64,000 bases of DNA from Azotobacter salinestris (lineage in GTDB: Bacteria > Pseudomonadota > Gammaproteobacteria > Pseudomonadales > Pseudomonadaceae): the NCBI RefSeq assembly GCF_009363155.1, contig NZ_CP045302.1, positions 2,711,001 through 2,775,000 of the forward strand. The letters run 5' to 3'. The translations under genes were made by a program, and so were the position numbers. Positions 17,152 to 26,768 of the stretch are shown in pieces. Position 1 is the stretch's first letter. Each line of letters opens with the position of its first letter. The notes beneath the pieces were generated by a model. The model was given only the letters and a program-made list of their open reading frames with translations. It ran no database searches and was not told where the DNA came from.

Positions 17152-18930
17152 ATGAAGCGAATCACCCGTTTATCCAGCGCCGGGCGCAGCGCGGCCGACG
17201 CCCTGGCCGGCCACGCGGAACTGGCGGCCATCCTGCGCCGCCACCTGCCGCCGAGCACGGCGGCCCTGTTCGCCAAACCCAGGCAGGCCGAAGGCGACGT
17301 CATCGAGTGGTACTCGGACCTCGGCGGCCAGCCGGTACCCTTTGACGAACTGGCGCCGCAGGAGGCGCGGCAGGTCCGCCAGCTGCTGGAGGAGCGCCTG
17401 GCTTCCATCACGGAGCTGGCCGGGCGTCTCGAAGGGCAGGGCGAGGAGGGCCGTCGCCAGGCCGAACTGCTGCGCCAGGCCGCGCGCTATCCGGACACCA
17501 CCACCCTCTACGCGCTGAACGGCCAGCCGCTGGTGACCTTCTGGGGCGGCGGCGAGCCGCCCGCCGCGCCGCTCCCGCCGGGCACCTTGCCGGGACCGGC
17601 GGCGGTTGCGGCGGCCGGCGCCGCGGCGCCCCTGCTGGCGGCCGAGGCGCCGCAGCGCCGCTGGTGGCCCTGGCTGCTCCTGCTGCTGCTGCTCCTGGCC
17701 CTGCTCGCCGGCCTCTGGTGGTGGCTGCTCGGCCGCGAGGAGCCGCCGCTTGAGCCGCTCGCCGCGACCGAGCCGCCGGCCGTCCAGGAAGAACCCAGGC
17801 CGCCGGTCGAGGAGCCGAAAAAGCCCGAGGAGCCGCCCGCGCCGGAAGTCCCGCCGCCGGCCGAAGAGCCCAAGCCCGAGCCTGCGGTGCCGGCCGAGGA
17901 AAAACCGGAACCCGAACCTGTGGTCCCGCCGGTGCCTGTTGTGAAGCCCGAGCCCAAGGTCGAGGCGGTGGCGCCGCCCAAGCCCGAACCCAAGGTGGAG
18001 CCCAAGCCCGAGCCGAAGCCGGCACCCAAGCCGGAACCGAAACCGGAGCCCAAGCCGGACCCGGTCGAGCTGGCGCACAAGCGCATCGTCGCCGCGGGCA
18101 GCAACTGCAACGCCCTGCAGCAGCTGCTCAGCCAGGACCCGCAGGTCAAGCAGAACCCGACGCTGCGCGCCGAGGTCGAGGCGAAGCTCAAGCAGCAGTG
18201 CCGCCAGCAGCTGATCGCCAACGCCAAGAACCTCTGCCCGGAGGAGCGGCCCAAGGAGCTGGCGCCGGAGCTGGCCATCGTCTTCGACGCCTCCGGCTCG
18301 ATGGACATCAGCCTGCTGGCGACCAAGCAGGAGATCGACCGGGCGGTGATGATGCAGGGCATGACCGACATCGCCGCGCGCGTGCTGCTGGGCGGCAACC
18401 CGGGGATCGACACCACCGGCCACCTGTACCGCGAGCCCAAGCGCATCACCGCGGCCAAGCAGGCGACCACCGCGGTTGTGCAGCGCCTGCCCAGCGACGT
18501 CAGCGCCGGCCTGGTACTGATCGAACGCTGCCCCAGTTCGCGCAGCATGGGCTTCTTCACCCCGGCCCAGCGCGGCGGCCTGCTGGCGCGGCTGAACTCC
18601 ATCGAGCCGGTGGAAGGCACGCCGCTGGCCGACGGCGTCGCCAAGGCCGGACAGATGCTCGACGGCGTCAACCGCGAGTCGGTGATGGTGGTGGTTTCCG
18701 ACGGCGAGGAGAGCTGCCACCAGGACCCCTGCGCGGTGGCCCGCGACCTGGCGCGGCGCAAGCCGCACCTGAAGATCAACGTGGTCGACATCGCCGGCAC
18801 CGGCGCCGGCAACTGCCTAGCCCAGGCCACCGGCGGTCGGGTGTTCAATGCGAGGAACGCCGGCGAACTGGCCGCGATGACCCGCCAGGCCGCCCAGGAC
18901 GTGCTGCCGCCGGCGCACTGCCGGCAGTGA
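17152..18930 (+). CDS. Membrane-anchored VWA protein with SrfA-like N-terminal domain
   Basis: Encodes 592 residues. The N-terminal ~135 residues are cytoplasmic and paralogous to SrfA at 713: GDVIEWYSDLGGQPVPF and YALNGQPLVTFWG match DRIDWYAPFEGDVVPW and YLVNGRPVVTFWG at equivalent positions. A TM segment (about 170-193) is followed by a ~110-residue Pro/Glu/Lys repeat linker (KPEP units, TonB-like) able to span the periplasm, then a helical segment with Cys, and a VWA domain starting about 374 with MIDAS DASGS at 379-383, conserved Thr in EGTPLADG and Asp in VVSDGEESC. The VWA domain is thus periplasmic and contains several Cys that may pair. It closes the block; glmU follows in a separate unit after 169 bases. 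Confidence 0.75.
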   Translation: MKRITRLSSAGRSAADALAGHAELAAILRRHLPPSTAALFAKPRQAEGDVIEWYSDLGGQPVPFDELAPQEARQVRQLLEERLASITELAGRLEGQGEEGRRQAELLRQAARYPDTTTLYALNGQPLVTFWGGGEPPAAPLPPGTLPGPAAVAAAGAAAPLLAAEAPQRRWWPWLLLLLLLLALLAGLWWWLLGREEPPLEPLAATEPPAVQEEPRPPVEEPKKPEEPPAPEVPPPAEEPKPEPAVPAEEKPEPEPVVPPVPVVKPEPKVEAVAPPKPEPKVEPKPEPKPAPKPEPKPEPKPDPVELAHKRIVAAGSNCNALQQLLSQDPQVKQNPTLRAEVEAKLKQQCRQQLIANAKNLCPEERPKELAPELAIVFDASGSMDISLLATKQEIDRAVMMQGMTDIAARVLLGGNPGIDTTGHLYREPKRITAAKQATTAVVQRLPSDVSAGLVLIERCPSSRSMGFFTPAQRGGLLARLNSIEPVEGTPLADGVAKAGQMLDGVNRESVMVVVSDGEESCHQDPCAVARDLARRKPHLKINVVDIAGTGAGNCLAQATGGRVFNARNAGELAAMTRQAAQDVLPPAHCRQ

Positions 18931-19099
18931 GCGCTGTCTGAGCCGTACAGCGCCGCGTTTCGGGCGGCGCTCGCGGCTTTGTGCCCGGGTGTCTTGAAAG
19001 CGCCGGCCGCACTGGGCACAGTCGGAGCCCGGTCGCCCTTGCCCGTGCGCCGGGTTTCGCCGAGGCTTCATTCACTCCGTCCATGTCAGGATCCTTTCC

Positions 19100-20464
19100 A
19101 TGTCCCTCGATATCGTCATCCTCGCCGCCGGCCAGGGCACGCGCATGCGTTCCGCCCTGCCGAAAGTCCTGCACCCGGTCGCCGGCAACTCGATGCTCGG
19201 CCATGTCGTCGCCACGGCTCGCCAGCTGGCGCCGCAGGGCATCCACGTGGTGATCGGGCACGGTGCCGAACGGGTGCGCGAGCGACTGGCGGCGGACGAC
19301 CTGAACTTCGTCCTGCAGGCCGAACAGCTGGGCACCGGGCATGCCGTGGCCCAGGCGCTGCCGGCGCTGTCCGCCGAGCGGGTGCTGATCCTCTACGGTG
19401 ACGTGCCGCTGATCGAGGCGGACACCCTGCAGCGCCTGCTGGCGCAGGTCGGCCCCGACCGCCTGGCCCTGCTCACCGTGGACCTGGTCGACCCCACCGG
19501 CTACGGGCGGATCATCCGCGATGCCGCCGGGCAGGTCGTCGCCATCGTCGAGCACAAGGACGCCAGCCCCGAGCAGCGCGCCATCTGCGAAGGCAACACC
19601 GGCATCCTCGCGGTGCCCGGCGCGCGCCTGGCCGACTGGCTGGGGCGGCTGTCCAACGACAACGCCCAGGGCGAGTACTACCTCACCGACGTGATCGCCA
19701 TGGCGGTGGCCGACGGCCTGACGATCGCCACCGAGCAGCCGCAGGACGCCATGGAGGTGCAGGGCGCCAACGACCGCCTGCAGCTCGCCCAGCTCGAGCG
19801 CCACTACCAGCTGCGCGCCGCGCGGAGGCTGATGGCCCAGGGCGTGACCCTGCGCGATCCGGCGCGTTTCGATGTGCGCGGCGAGGTTAGCGTCGGCCGC
19901 GACGTGCTGATCGACGTCAACGTGATTCTCGAGGGCAGGGTGACGATCGAGGACGGCGTGGAGATCGGCCCGAACTGCGTGATCAAGGACAGCACCCTGC
20001 GCCGGGGCGCCCAGGTCAAGGCCAACAGCCACCTGGAGGGCGCCGAGCTGGGCGAGGGCGCCGACTGCGGCCCCTTCGCCCGCCTGCGCCCGGGTGCGGT
20101 GCTGGGCGCCAAGGCCCACGTCGGCAACTTCGTCGAGCTGAAGAACGCCGTGCTGGGCGAGGGCGCCAAGGCCGGGCACCTGTCCTACCTGGGCGATGCC
20201 GAGATCGGCGCGCGCACCAACATCGGTGCCGGCACCATCACCTGCAACTACGACGGCGCCAACAAGTTCAGGACGCTGATGGGCGAGGACGTGTTCATCG
20301 GCTCGAACAGCGCGCTGGTCGCCCCGGTCACCCTCGGCGACCGCGCCACCACCGGCGCCGGCTCGGTGATCACCGAGGACGTGCCGGCCGACAACCTGGC
20401 CTTGGGGCGCGGCCGCCAGCGCAACATCGAAGGCTGGAAGCGCCCGGAAAAGATCAAGAAGTAA
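19100..20464 (+). CDS. glmU: Bifunctional GlcNAc-1-P uridyltransferase / GlcN-1-P acetyltransferase
   Basis: Encodes 454 residues, the normal GlmU length. The N-terminal pyrophosphorylase motif [19 protein letters not shown] is complete, and the C-terminal half shows the left-handed beta-helix hexapeptide pattern ending in [14 protein letters not shown] near residue 383, part of the acetyltransferase site. The enzyme makes UDP-N-acetylglucosamine in the cytoplasm from glucosamine-1-P, supplying peptidoglycan and LPS. An AGGAT site precedes the ATG. In pseudomonads glmU lies just after atpC, with glmR and glmS after it; here it is displaced by the srf block. Confidence 0.96.
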   Translation: MSLDIVILAAGQGTRMRSALPKVLHPVAGNSMLGHVVATARQLAPQGIHVVIGHGAERVRERLAADDLNFVLQAEQLGTGHAVAQALPALSAERVLILYGDVPLIEADTLQRLLAQVGPDRLALLTVDLVDPTGYGRIIRDAAGQVVAIVEHKDASPEQRAICEGNTGILAVPGARLADWLGRLSNDNAQGEYYLTDVIAMAVADGLTIATEQPQDAMEVQGANDRLQLAQLERHYQLRAARRLMAQGVTLRDPARFDVRGEVSVGRDVLIDVNVILEGRVTIEDGVEIGPNCVIKDSTLRRGAQVKANSHLEGAELGEGADCGPFARLRPGAVLGAKAHVGNFVELKNAVLGEGAKAGHLSYLGDAEIGARTNIGAGTITCNYDGANKFRTLMGEDVFIGSNSALVAPVTLGDRATTGAGSVITEDVPADNLALGRGRQRNIEGWKRPEKIKK

Positions 20465-20483
20465 CGCTCCGTCCCCCCGCCGT

Positions 20484-20515
20484 GCGGGTCCTCGCGCGTC
20501 GGCGCGAGAACCCGC
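20484..20515 (+). terminator. Hairpin after glmU
   Basis: A 14-bp stem GCGGGTCCTCGCGC / GCGCGAGAACCCGC (one mismatch) with a four-base loop begins 19 bases after the glmU stop. No T-run follows, so termination is possible but not certain; it may instead be a REP-like or mRNA-stabilising hairpin. Confidence 0.55.
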
Positions 20516-20616
20516 GACGGTCCCGCCGGTCTCATTTTCCCTCCCGCACGCCGTTCCGCTTGGCGGTTTCCGCTTGACCTGCAGGCGCTGGCGGGCTTTC
20601 ATTCGATCATCCGTTA

Positions 20617-20629
20617 TTTCGAAACGAAA
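20617..20629. promoter_or_regulatory. Candidate GlmR (DeoR-type) operator
   Basis: TTTCG-AAA-CGAAA is a perfect inverted repeat ending eight bases before the glmR start codon. DeoR-family repressors commonly bind TTTCG/CGAAA half-sites, so autoregulation of glmR and the downstream glmS is a reasonable inference. Only the palindrome and position are observed. Confidence 0.5.
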
Positions 20630-20637
20630 GTTTTTAG

Positions 20638-21402
20638 ATGTCGAAGCGAAACACACCGCAACGCCGCCATGCCATTCTCGCCCTGCTCGCCGAACGGGGC
20701 GAGGTCAGCGTGGATGAGCTGTCCCGACGTTTCGAGACCTCGGAAGTCACCATCCGCAAGGACCTCGCCGCCCTGGAGAAGAACGGCCTGCTGCTGCGCC
20801 GCTACGGCGGCGCGGTGCCGCTGCCGCAGGAGCTGGCCGAAGACCGACCGCTGTCCGCCTGCAAGCAGGCGATCGCCAAAGCCGCCGCGGCGCGCATCCG
20901 CGAGCATGCGCGGATCGTCGTCGACAGCGGCAGCACCACCGCGGCGCTGATCCCCGAGCTGGCCCACAAGCGCGGCCTGGTGGTGATGACCAATTCCCTC
21001 GACGTCGCCAACGCCCTGCGCGAGCTGGAGAACGAGCCGGTGCTGCTGATGACCGGCGGCACCTGGGACCCGCATTCCGAGTCCTTCCAGGGCCAGGTCG
21101 CCGAGCAGGTGCTGCGCTCCTACGACTTCGACCAGCTGTTCGTCGGCGCCGACGGCATCGACCTGGCGCGCGGCACCACCACCTTCAACGAACTGCTCGG
21201 CCTGTCCAGGGTCATGGCCGAGGTCGCCCGGGAAGTCGTCGTCATGCTTGAGTCCGACAAGGTCGGCCGGCGGATGCCCAACCTGGAGCTGCCCTGGCGC
21301 AGCATCCACACCCTGATCACCGACGAGCGCCTCCTGCCCGAGGCGCGCGAACAGATTGCGGCGCATGGCGTGGAGCTGGTCTGCGTCGCCGTACCCGCCT
21401 GA
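20638..21402 (+). CDS. glmR: DeoR-family regulator of glucosamine synthesis
   Basis: Encodes 254 residues. The N-terminal winged HTH is typical of DeoR proteins ([20 protein letters not shown] … [20 protein letters not shown]), and the C-terminal sensor domain has the DeoR phospho-sugar binding pattern ([35 protein letters not shown]). The gene sits between glmU and glmS, the location of the Pseudomonas/Azotobacter glmR regulator, which is expected to respond to a hexosamine phosphate. glmS begins 13 bases downstream with a strong GAAGGAGA site, so the two are probably cotranscribed. The symbol comes from this conserved context. Confidence 0.85.
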   Translation: MSKRNTPQRRHAILALLAERGEVSVDELSRRFETSEVTIRKDLAALEKNGLLLRRYGGAVPLPQELAEDRPLSACKQAIAKAAAARIREHARIVVDSGSTTAALIPELAHKRGLVVMTNSLDVANALRELENEPVLLMTGGTWDPHSESFQGQVAEQVLRSYDFDQLFVGADGIDLARGTTTFNELLGLSRVMAEVAREVVVMLESDKVGRRMPNLELPWRSIHTLITDERLLPEAREQIAAHGVELVCVAVPA

Positions 21403-21415
21403 AGGAGAACCGACC

Positions 21416-23251
<1,836 letters not shown>

Positions 23252-23259
23252 GAAGGGTG

Positions 23260-23282
23260 GGGATGGCGCGAGGCGCCATCCC
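23260..23282. terminator. Perfect hairpin after glmS
   Basis: GGGATGGCGC-GAG-GCGCCATCCC is a perfect 10-bp stem with a three-base loop, starting nine bases after the glmS stop. A T-run is absent. It lies between the convergent glmS and GST genes and may end both transcripts or stabilise mRNA ends. Confidence 0.6.
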
Positions 23283-23335
23283 GGCCAGTGCCGTACCGCC
23301 GAGCGCAGTGGCAGGCGGCGCGGGTCGCGCCGGCT

Positions 23336-23995
23336 TCACGCCAGGTCGCGATCCCTGTCGGGTCGCCCCAGGACCGCCTGCCCCGAGGGGCGCAGGCGCA
23401 TGCGCTGCAGGTAGGCATGCAGGTTCTGCTGCTGCTCCAGCCAGACGGCCGAGTGGGGCAGCTGCTGCAGATAGTCCAGCATGGGCGTGAGCAGAGCATC
23501 CGCCATGCTGTACTGTGCGCCGCAGAAGAACGCACGCTCGCCGAGTTGCCGGGCGAGCAGGTCCAGGGTCTGGATGACCGCCGGCTCGGCCGCGGCCAGC
23601 GCGGCCGGATCGACCGGACGGGGCGGGGAAAGCGGCGAGGCGACCAGCAGCAGGTAGCGGCGGATCAGCCGGTCGTCGACGTACAGGGCGAGCGCGGCCG
23701 ACCACTGGTCGACCTCGCTGCGGTGCGCCAGGTCGTGCGGCTGCAGCGAGGATTGCGGAAAGGCCGCGTCGAGGTAGCGGCAGATGCTGGTGGTTTCGAA
23801 AATCCGCCGTTCGCCGTGCAGCAGCACGGGCACCTTGCCGAAGGGGTGCAGGGCCAGGTGTTCGGCGCCGTGCAGGGCGATGGGCCTGCCGTCCACCTGC
23901 AGGCCATGGGTGTATTCCAGCGTCTTTTCCTCGCAGTACAGCCGGACGCTGCGCACGAAGGTGCTGAAGCCTGGGCCGAGTATGTGCAGCTTCAT
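23336..23995 (-). CDS. Glutathione S-transferase family protein
   Basis: Encodes 219 residues. The thioredoxin-fold N-terminal domain has the expected pattern: MKLHILGPGFSTFVRSVRLY with Ser/Thr candidates near the start, the cis-Pro loop GKVPVLL, and ETTSICRYLD for glutathione gamma-glutamyl contacts. The helical C-terminal domain carries the N-capping-box-like YSMADALLTPML. Likely a cytoplasmic detoxification enzyme; the substrate cannot be told. It is transcribed divergently from a TetR gene, with a perfect palindrome between them, so TetR control of both is likely. Confidence 0.85.
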   Translation of the reverse strand: MKLHILGPGFSTFVRSVRLYCEEKTLEYTHGLQVDGRPIALHGAEHLALHPFGKVPVLLHGERRIFETTSICRYLDAAFPQSSLQPHDLAHRSEVDQWSAALALYVDDRLIRRYLLLVASPLSPPRPVDPAALAAAEPAVIQTLDLLARQLGERAFFCGAQYSMADALLTPMLDYLQQLPHSAVWLEQQQNLHAYLQRMRLRPSGQAVLGRPDRDRDLA

Positions 23996-24044
23996 GGGGC
24001 GCTCCCTGGGGGTGAAGAGACCCGCATATTGACGGCCACGACCT

Positions 24045-24060
24045 TATGTTCAAGAACATA
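24045..24060. promoter_or_regulatory. Palindromic operator between GST and TetR genes
   Basis: TATGTTC-AA-GAACATA is a perfect inverted repeat of two 7-bp arms, 50 bases from the GST start and 55 bases from the TetR start. Size, symmetry and position are typical of a TetR-family operator controlling a divergent pair. Confidence 0.75.
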
Positions 24061-24114
24061 GGGTGCGCTTTTGGCAGACTGCCTGCCCGCGTTCCATTGC
24101 AAGGAGAAATGCCC

Positions 24115-24675
24115 ATGTCCTGGCCTGTCACGCAGCGTGCAGCGACCCGCCAGCGGATTCTGGAGAGTGCAGCCCGGCTGTTCGCCCTGGAAGGCTTCGA
24201 GCAGGTCAGCATCGAGGCGATCATGCGCGAGGCCGGCCTGACCCGCGGGGCCTTCTATCATCACTTCGCCTCCAAGACCGAGCTGTACGGCGAGGCGATC
24301 CAGGTCGCGGCCCACCAGGGCGGACTGCTGCTCGAGCAGGCGGGCAGCGGCGGCCTGCAGCGGCTGGTGGAGAACTATCTGCGCATGGATCACCGCGACG
24401 GCAGCCGGATGCAATGCCCCTTGGCCTTCCTGGTGACCGATGCCGCCCGCCAGGATACGTCGATCCGCGGCAGCTATACCCGCATGCTCGGGGCATTCGT
24501 GGCCCGCCTGGAGGCCGGCATGCCGGAGACGGCGGCCGGCGCGCGGCTGCGCGCCCTGCAGGTCACGGTGGGCATGATCGGCGGGCTGGCCCTGGCCCGT
24601 GCGGTCGACGATGCCGGGCTGGCCGAGGAGATCCTGGCGGCCTGCCAGGCCGGCTGTCTGTCCCTGCTGGAATAG
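24115..24675 (+). CDS. TetR-family transcriptional regulator
   Basis: Encodes 186 residues from ATG 24115, chosen over ATG 24109 because AAGGAGA then has an 8-base spacing. The N-terminal HTH is intact (QRILESAARLFALEGFEQVSIEAIMREAGLTRGAFYHHF). The C-terminal ligand domain has the TetR_C_33-like pattern CPLAFLVTDAARQD. Such proteins usually repress a detoxification gene until a reactive ligand binds. The neighbour is a divergent GST, with a shared palindrome at 24045-24060. The single Cys at the start of CPLAFL could be redox-sensitive, but this is speculation. Confidence 0.86.
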   Translation: MSWPVTQRAATRQRILESAARLFALEGFEQVSIEAIMREAGLTRGAFYHHFASKTELYGEAIQVAAHQGGLLLEQAGSGGLQRLVENYLRMDHRDGSRMQCPLAFLVTDAARQDTSIRGSYTRMLGAFVARLEAGMPETAAGARLRALQVTVGMIGGLALARAVDDAGLAEEILAACQAGCLSLLE

Positions 24676-24943
24676 GCCCCAGGTGTTCGGTCCCGGAAAG
24701 TAATGGCCAGGATCGTCTTTGAAGTGCTGCGGATCCTTATGCCACTGTTATGGGCGCATCCTCGGCCGTGTCGCGGCTGCGCCATTTGCGAACCGTCCTG
24801 GAGGCCCGCCTGGGGGGTTGAGGTGGTAGCGCCTGCTCTACGCGCTTCATCGAGGTATGTGAGATCGGCGAGGTCGAACAGACTCTGGAGCAGACCCTAC
24901 TACGCTGGAGGCCTCGGAATCTCGCCGCTTGACCGTACAGACC
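24676..24943. other. Intergenic stretch, no recognised gene
   Basis: Between the TetR gene and the convergent GH32 gene nothing is recognisable. Short open frames exist on both strands but are not family-like. Base composition changes at the GH32 border, so this could be the junction of acquired DNA. Confidence 0.4.
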
Positions 24944-26569
24944 TCATTGCTGACTATCACCCTGGCGCGCCGGCGGGGCGGGCGCGAGCGGGGCGACGCT
25001 CATCGAGCGGATGATGGCGAGCCCGTCGAACGCCTCGGCGGTGACGCCGTTCGCGTCGTTCGCGCCGTACACGACCGCGCTCAGCGCGTGCTCGTCGCCG
25101 TTCACGAACATCTCGACCGAAGTGCGATCGACGATGAGGTCGAGATCGACGACGCCATCGCGTGGCCGGACGCGGATCGTGCGCCCGCTCCGGTATACTT
25201 CAGTCAGTTGTTCGGCGATCGCATCGTGATCGCGGACGATGAATGCCGTTTCGGTGGCGAAGTCATAGCCGATGGTCGCGAAGCGCGTGCCATCGGTCTT
25301 GAGCTTCAAGCGCACCTCCCGGGCCGGCTGGAGCGGGTCCTGCGCAATCGAGGCGCGCAACCGATACGCGGCACTCATTGGCTGCGGCACCGCCCAGGTC
25401 TCGCCGTGGCCGATCCACAATTGCTCGATGCGGGCCTGTTCGCCCTCGAGCGTGCCGATCGTGTCGATCGGGCGTGAGCTGAGCGTGAGCCGGCCGTCGA
25501 TGTTCTTCAGGTGCAGCTCGCGCACGAGCGAGAGGTGGCTGCCGCCCCACTCACCGGCGGGAAGCCGGCGGGCGTAGTCCCAGTTGTTCGCCCAGCCGAT
25601 GGCATACCGGGTATGCAGCTGCTCTTCGGCGGTCTGCCGTGGGTCGGTCCAGGTGACGGCGGCATAGAAGTCCGATCCGTTGTCGAGCCACTGGGGTTCG
25701 GCCTGATCGGGGTGGAAGTTGGTTCCATCCCATTCGCCGGTCCAGTAGGCATACCCGGAATTCATGCCGTAGTTGAAGCCGTTCGCGCCGGTCGCCAGCA
25801 CCCAGGTCGTGCGCGACGGGGCGCCCTCGACCGACATGCGAAACAGCTCCGGGCACTCCATGATGCCCAGGTCATCGCGCTCGAACCCCGACAGGTAGCT
25901 CCATTCCTTCAGGTTCGCGGAAGTGTAGAAACCGATCTTGTGCGGCTCGGAGATGAGCATCAGCCAGCGCGAATGCTCCGCGTCCCAGGTGATCTTCGGA
26001 TCGCGAAAGTCCCCGCCGCCCGCCGGGTTGCGCATGATGGGGTTGCTTTCATATTGCTCGAAGGTGTGGCCGCCATCGATGGAGTAGAACAGCGACTGGG
26101 TCTGCACGGTATCCAGTTGCTGCGTCGCGACGGCGACGATCGCGCCGGCACCGAATCCGGCCGTGTCGTTCACGTCGATGATGGCGCTGCCGGACTGGAT
26201 ATCGCCATCGCCGCGCGTGTACTTGTGGATCGCCACACCCTCGTCGGACCAGTGCACCAGGTCGGTCGAGGTGACGTGGTACCACTCGGTACCGTTCCCG
26301 TTCGGGTAGTCCTCGTTGTAGAGGTAGTACAGGTGCCAGCGGCCATCGAGGAAAAACGGCCGCTGCGGGTCGTTCATCCAGCCGCTCGCCGACGTCAGGT
26401 GCACCTCGGGGCGCAGTTCGCCAAGCCCCTCGGCGCTCACCTGTGAGGCGACGACGGAGTTGCTCTCTTCAGCAGCCGCGAGCGCGGCGATGCCGGCGGT
26501 GAGCACGGCTGCGACAACGATGTGCAGCAATCCTCGGGGCACGGTGAGTCGGAGTCGCTCGGTGGTCAT
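24944..26569 (-). CDS. Secreted GH32 fructan hydrolase (levanase/inulinase-like)
   Basis: Encodes 541 residues from ATG 26569; a GTG 18 bases upstream is an alternative. A signal peptide or anchor (LLHIVVAAVLTAGIAALAAA) is followed by a five-bladed beta-propeller with all three GH32 catalytic motifs: WMNDP at 64-68 (nucleophile D67), RDP at 189-191 and ECPE with E238 as acid/base. The C-terminal beta-sandwich includes DRTSVEMFVNGDEHALS. Substrates are beta-fructans such as levan or inulin; exo/endo mode cannot be told. The sequence style (WMNDPQRPFFLDGRWHLYYL, NEDYPNGNGTEWYH) recalls actinobacterial levanases and differs from the GH32 at 38303, so transfer is suspected. No fructan transporter is adjacent, consistent with extracellular action. 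Confidence 0.88.
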   Translation of the reverse strand: MTTERLRLTVPRGLLHIVVAAVLTAGIAALAAAEESNSVVASQVSAEGLGELRPEVHLTSASGWMNDPQRPFFLDGRWHLYYLYNEDYPNGNGTEWYHVTSTDLVHWSDEGVAIHKYTRGDGDIQSGSAIIDVNDTAGFGAGAIVAVATQQLDTVQTQSLFYSIDGGHTFEQYESNPIMRNPAGGGDFRDPKITWDAEHSRWLMLISEPHKIGFYTSANLKEWSYLSGFERDDLGIMECPELFRMSVEGAPSRTTWVLATGANGFNYGMNSGYAYWTGEWDGTNFHPDQAEPQWLDNGSDFYAAVTWTDPRQTAEEQLHTRYAIGWANNWDYARRLPAGEWGGSHLSLVRELHLKNIDGRLTLSSRPIDTIGTLEGEQARIEQLWIGHGETWAVPQPMSAAYRLRASIAQDPLQPAREVRLKLKTDGTRFATIGYDFATETAFIVRDHDAIAEQLTEVYRSGRTIRVRPRDGVVDLDLIVDRTSVEMFVNGDEHALSAVVYGANDANGVTAEAFDGLAIIRSMSVAPLAPAPPARQGDSQQ

Positions 26570-26768
26570 GGGGAATGCTCTTTTCACTCTTTCTGTTCGT
26601 CATGCCGGGACGGCAGAGGGGGCTGGAACGCCTCCGGTCCAGTCCGTATCGTACCGCACATCGAAATATCCAGCGGGATCGAGATCTGTTTCGCATCGTG
26701 CCGAGCGTGCAGATACCCGCCTGTAGCCATGACGCCAGGGACGGTTTGCCCCTGTGGAGCGGAGCTTC

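Noticed and set aside
713..18930. A complete type VI secretion system
   Set aside because: Only Tag-like regulatory components and a PpkA-like VWA half are present. No TssB/C, Hcp, VgrG, ClpV, TssK/L/M or Fha-like gene is in the window.
24703..25014. Possible short gene after the TetR gene
   Set aside because: The frame runs into the opposite-strand GH32 coding region, has mixed low-complexity composition and no start signal.
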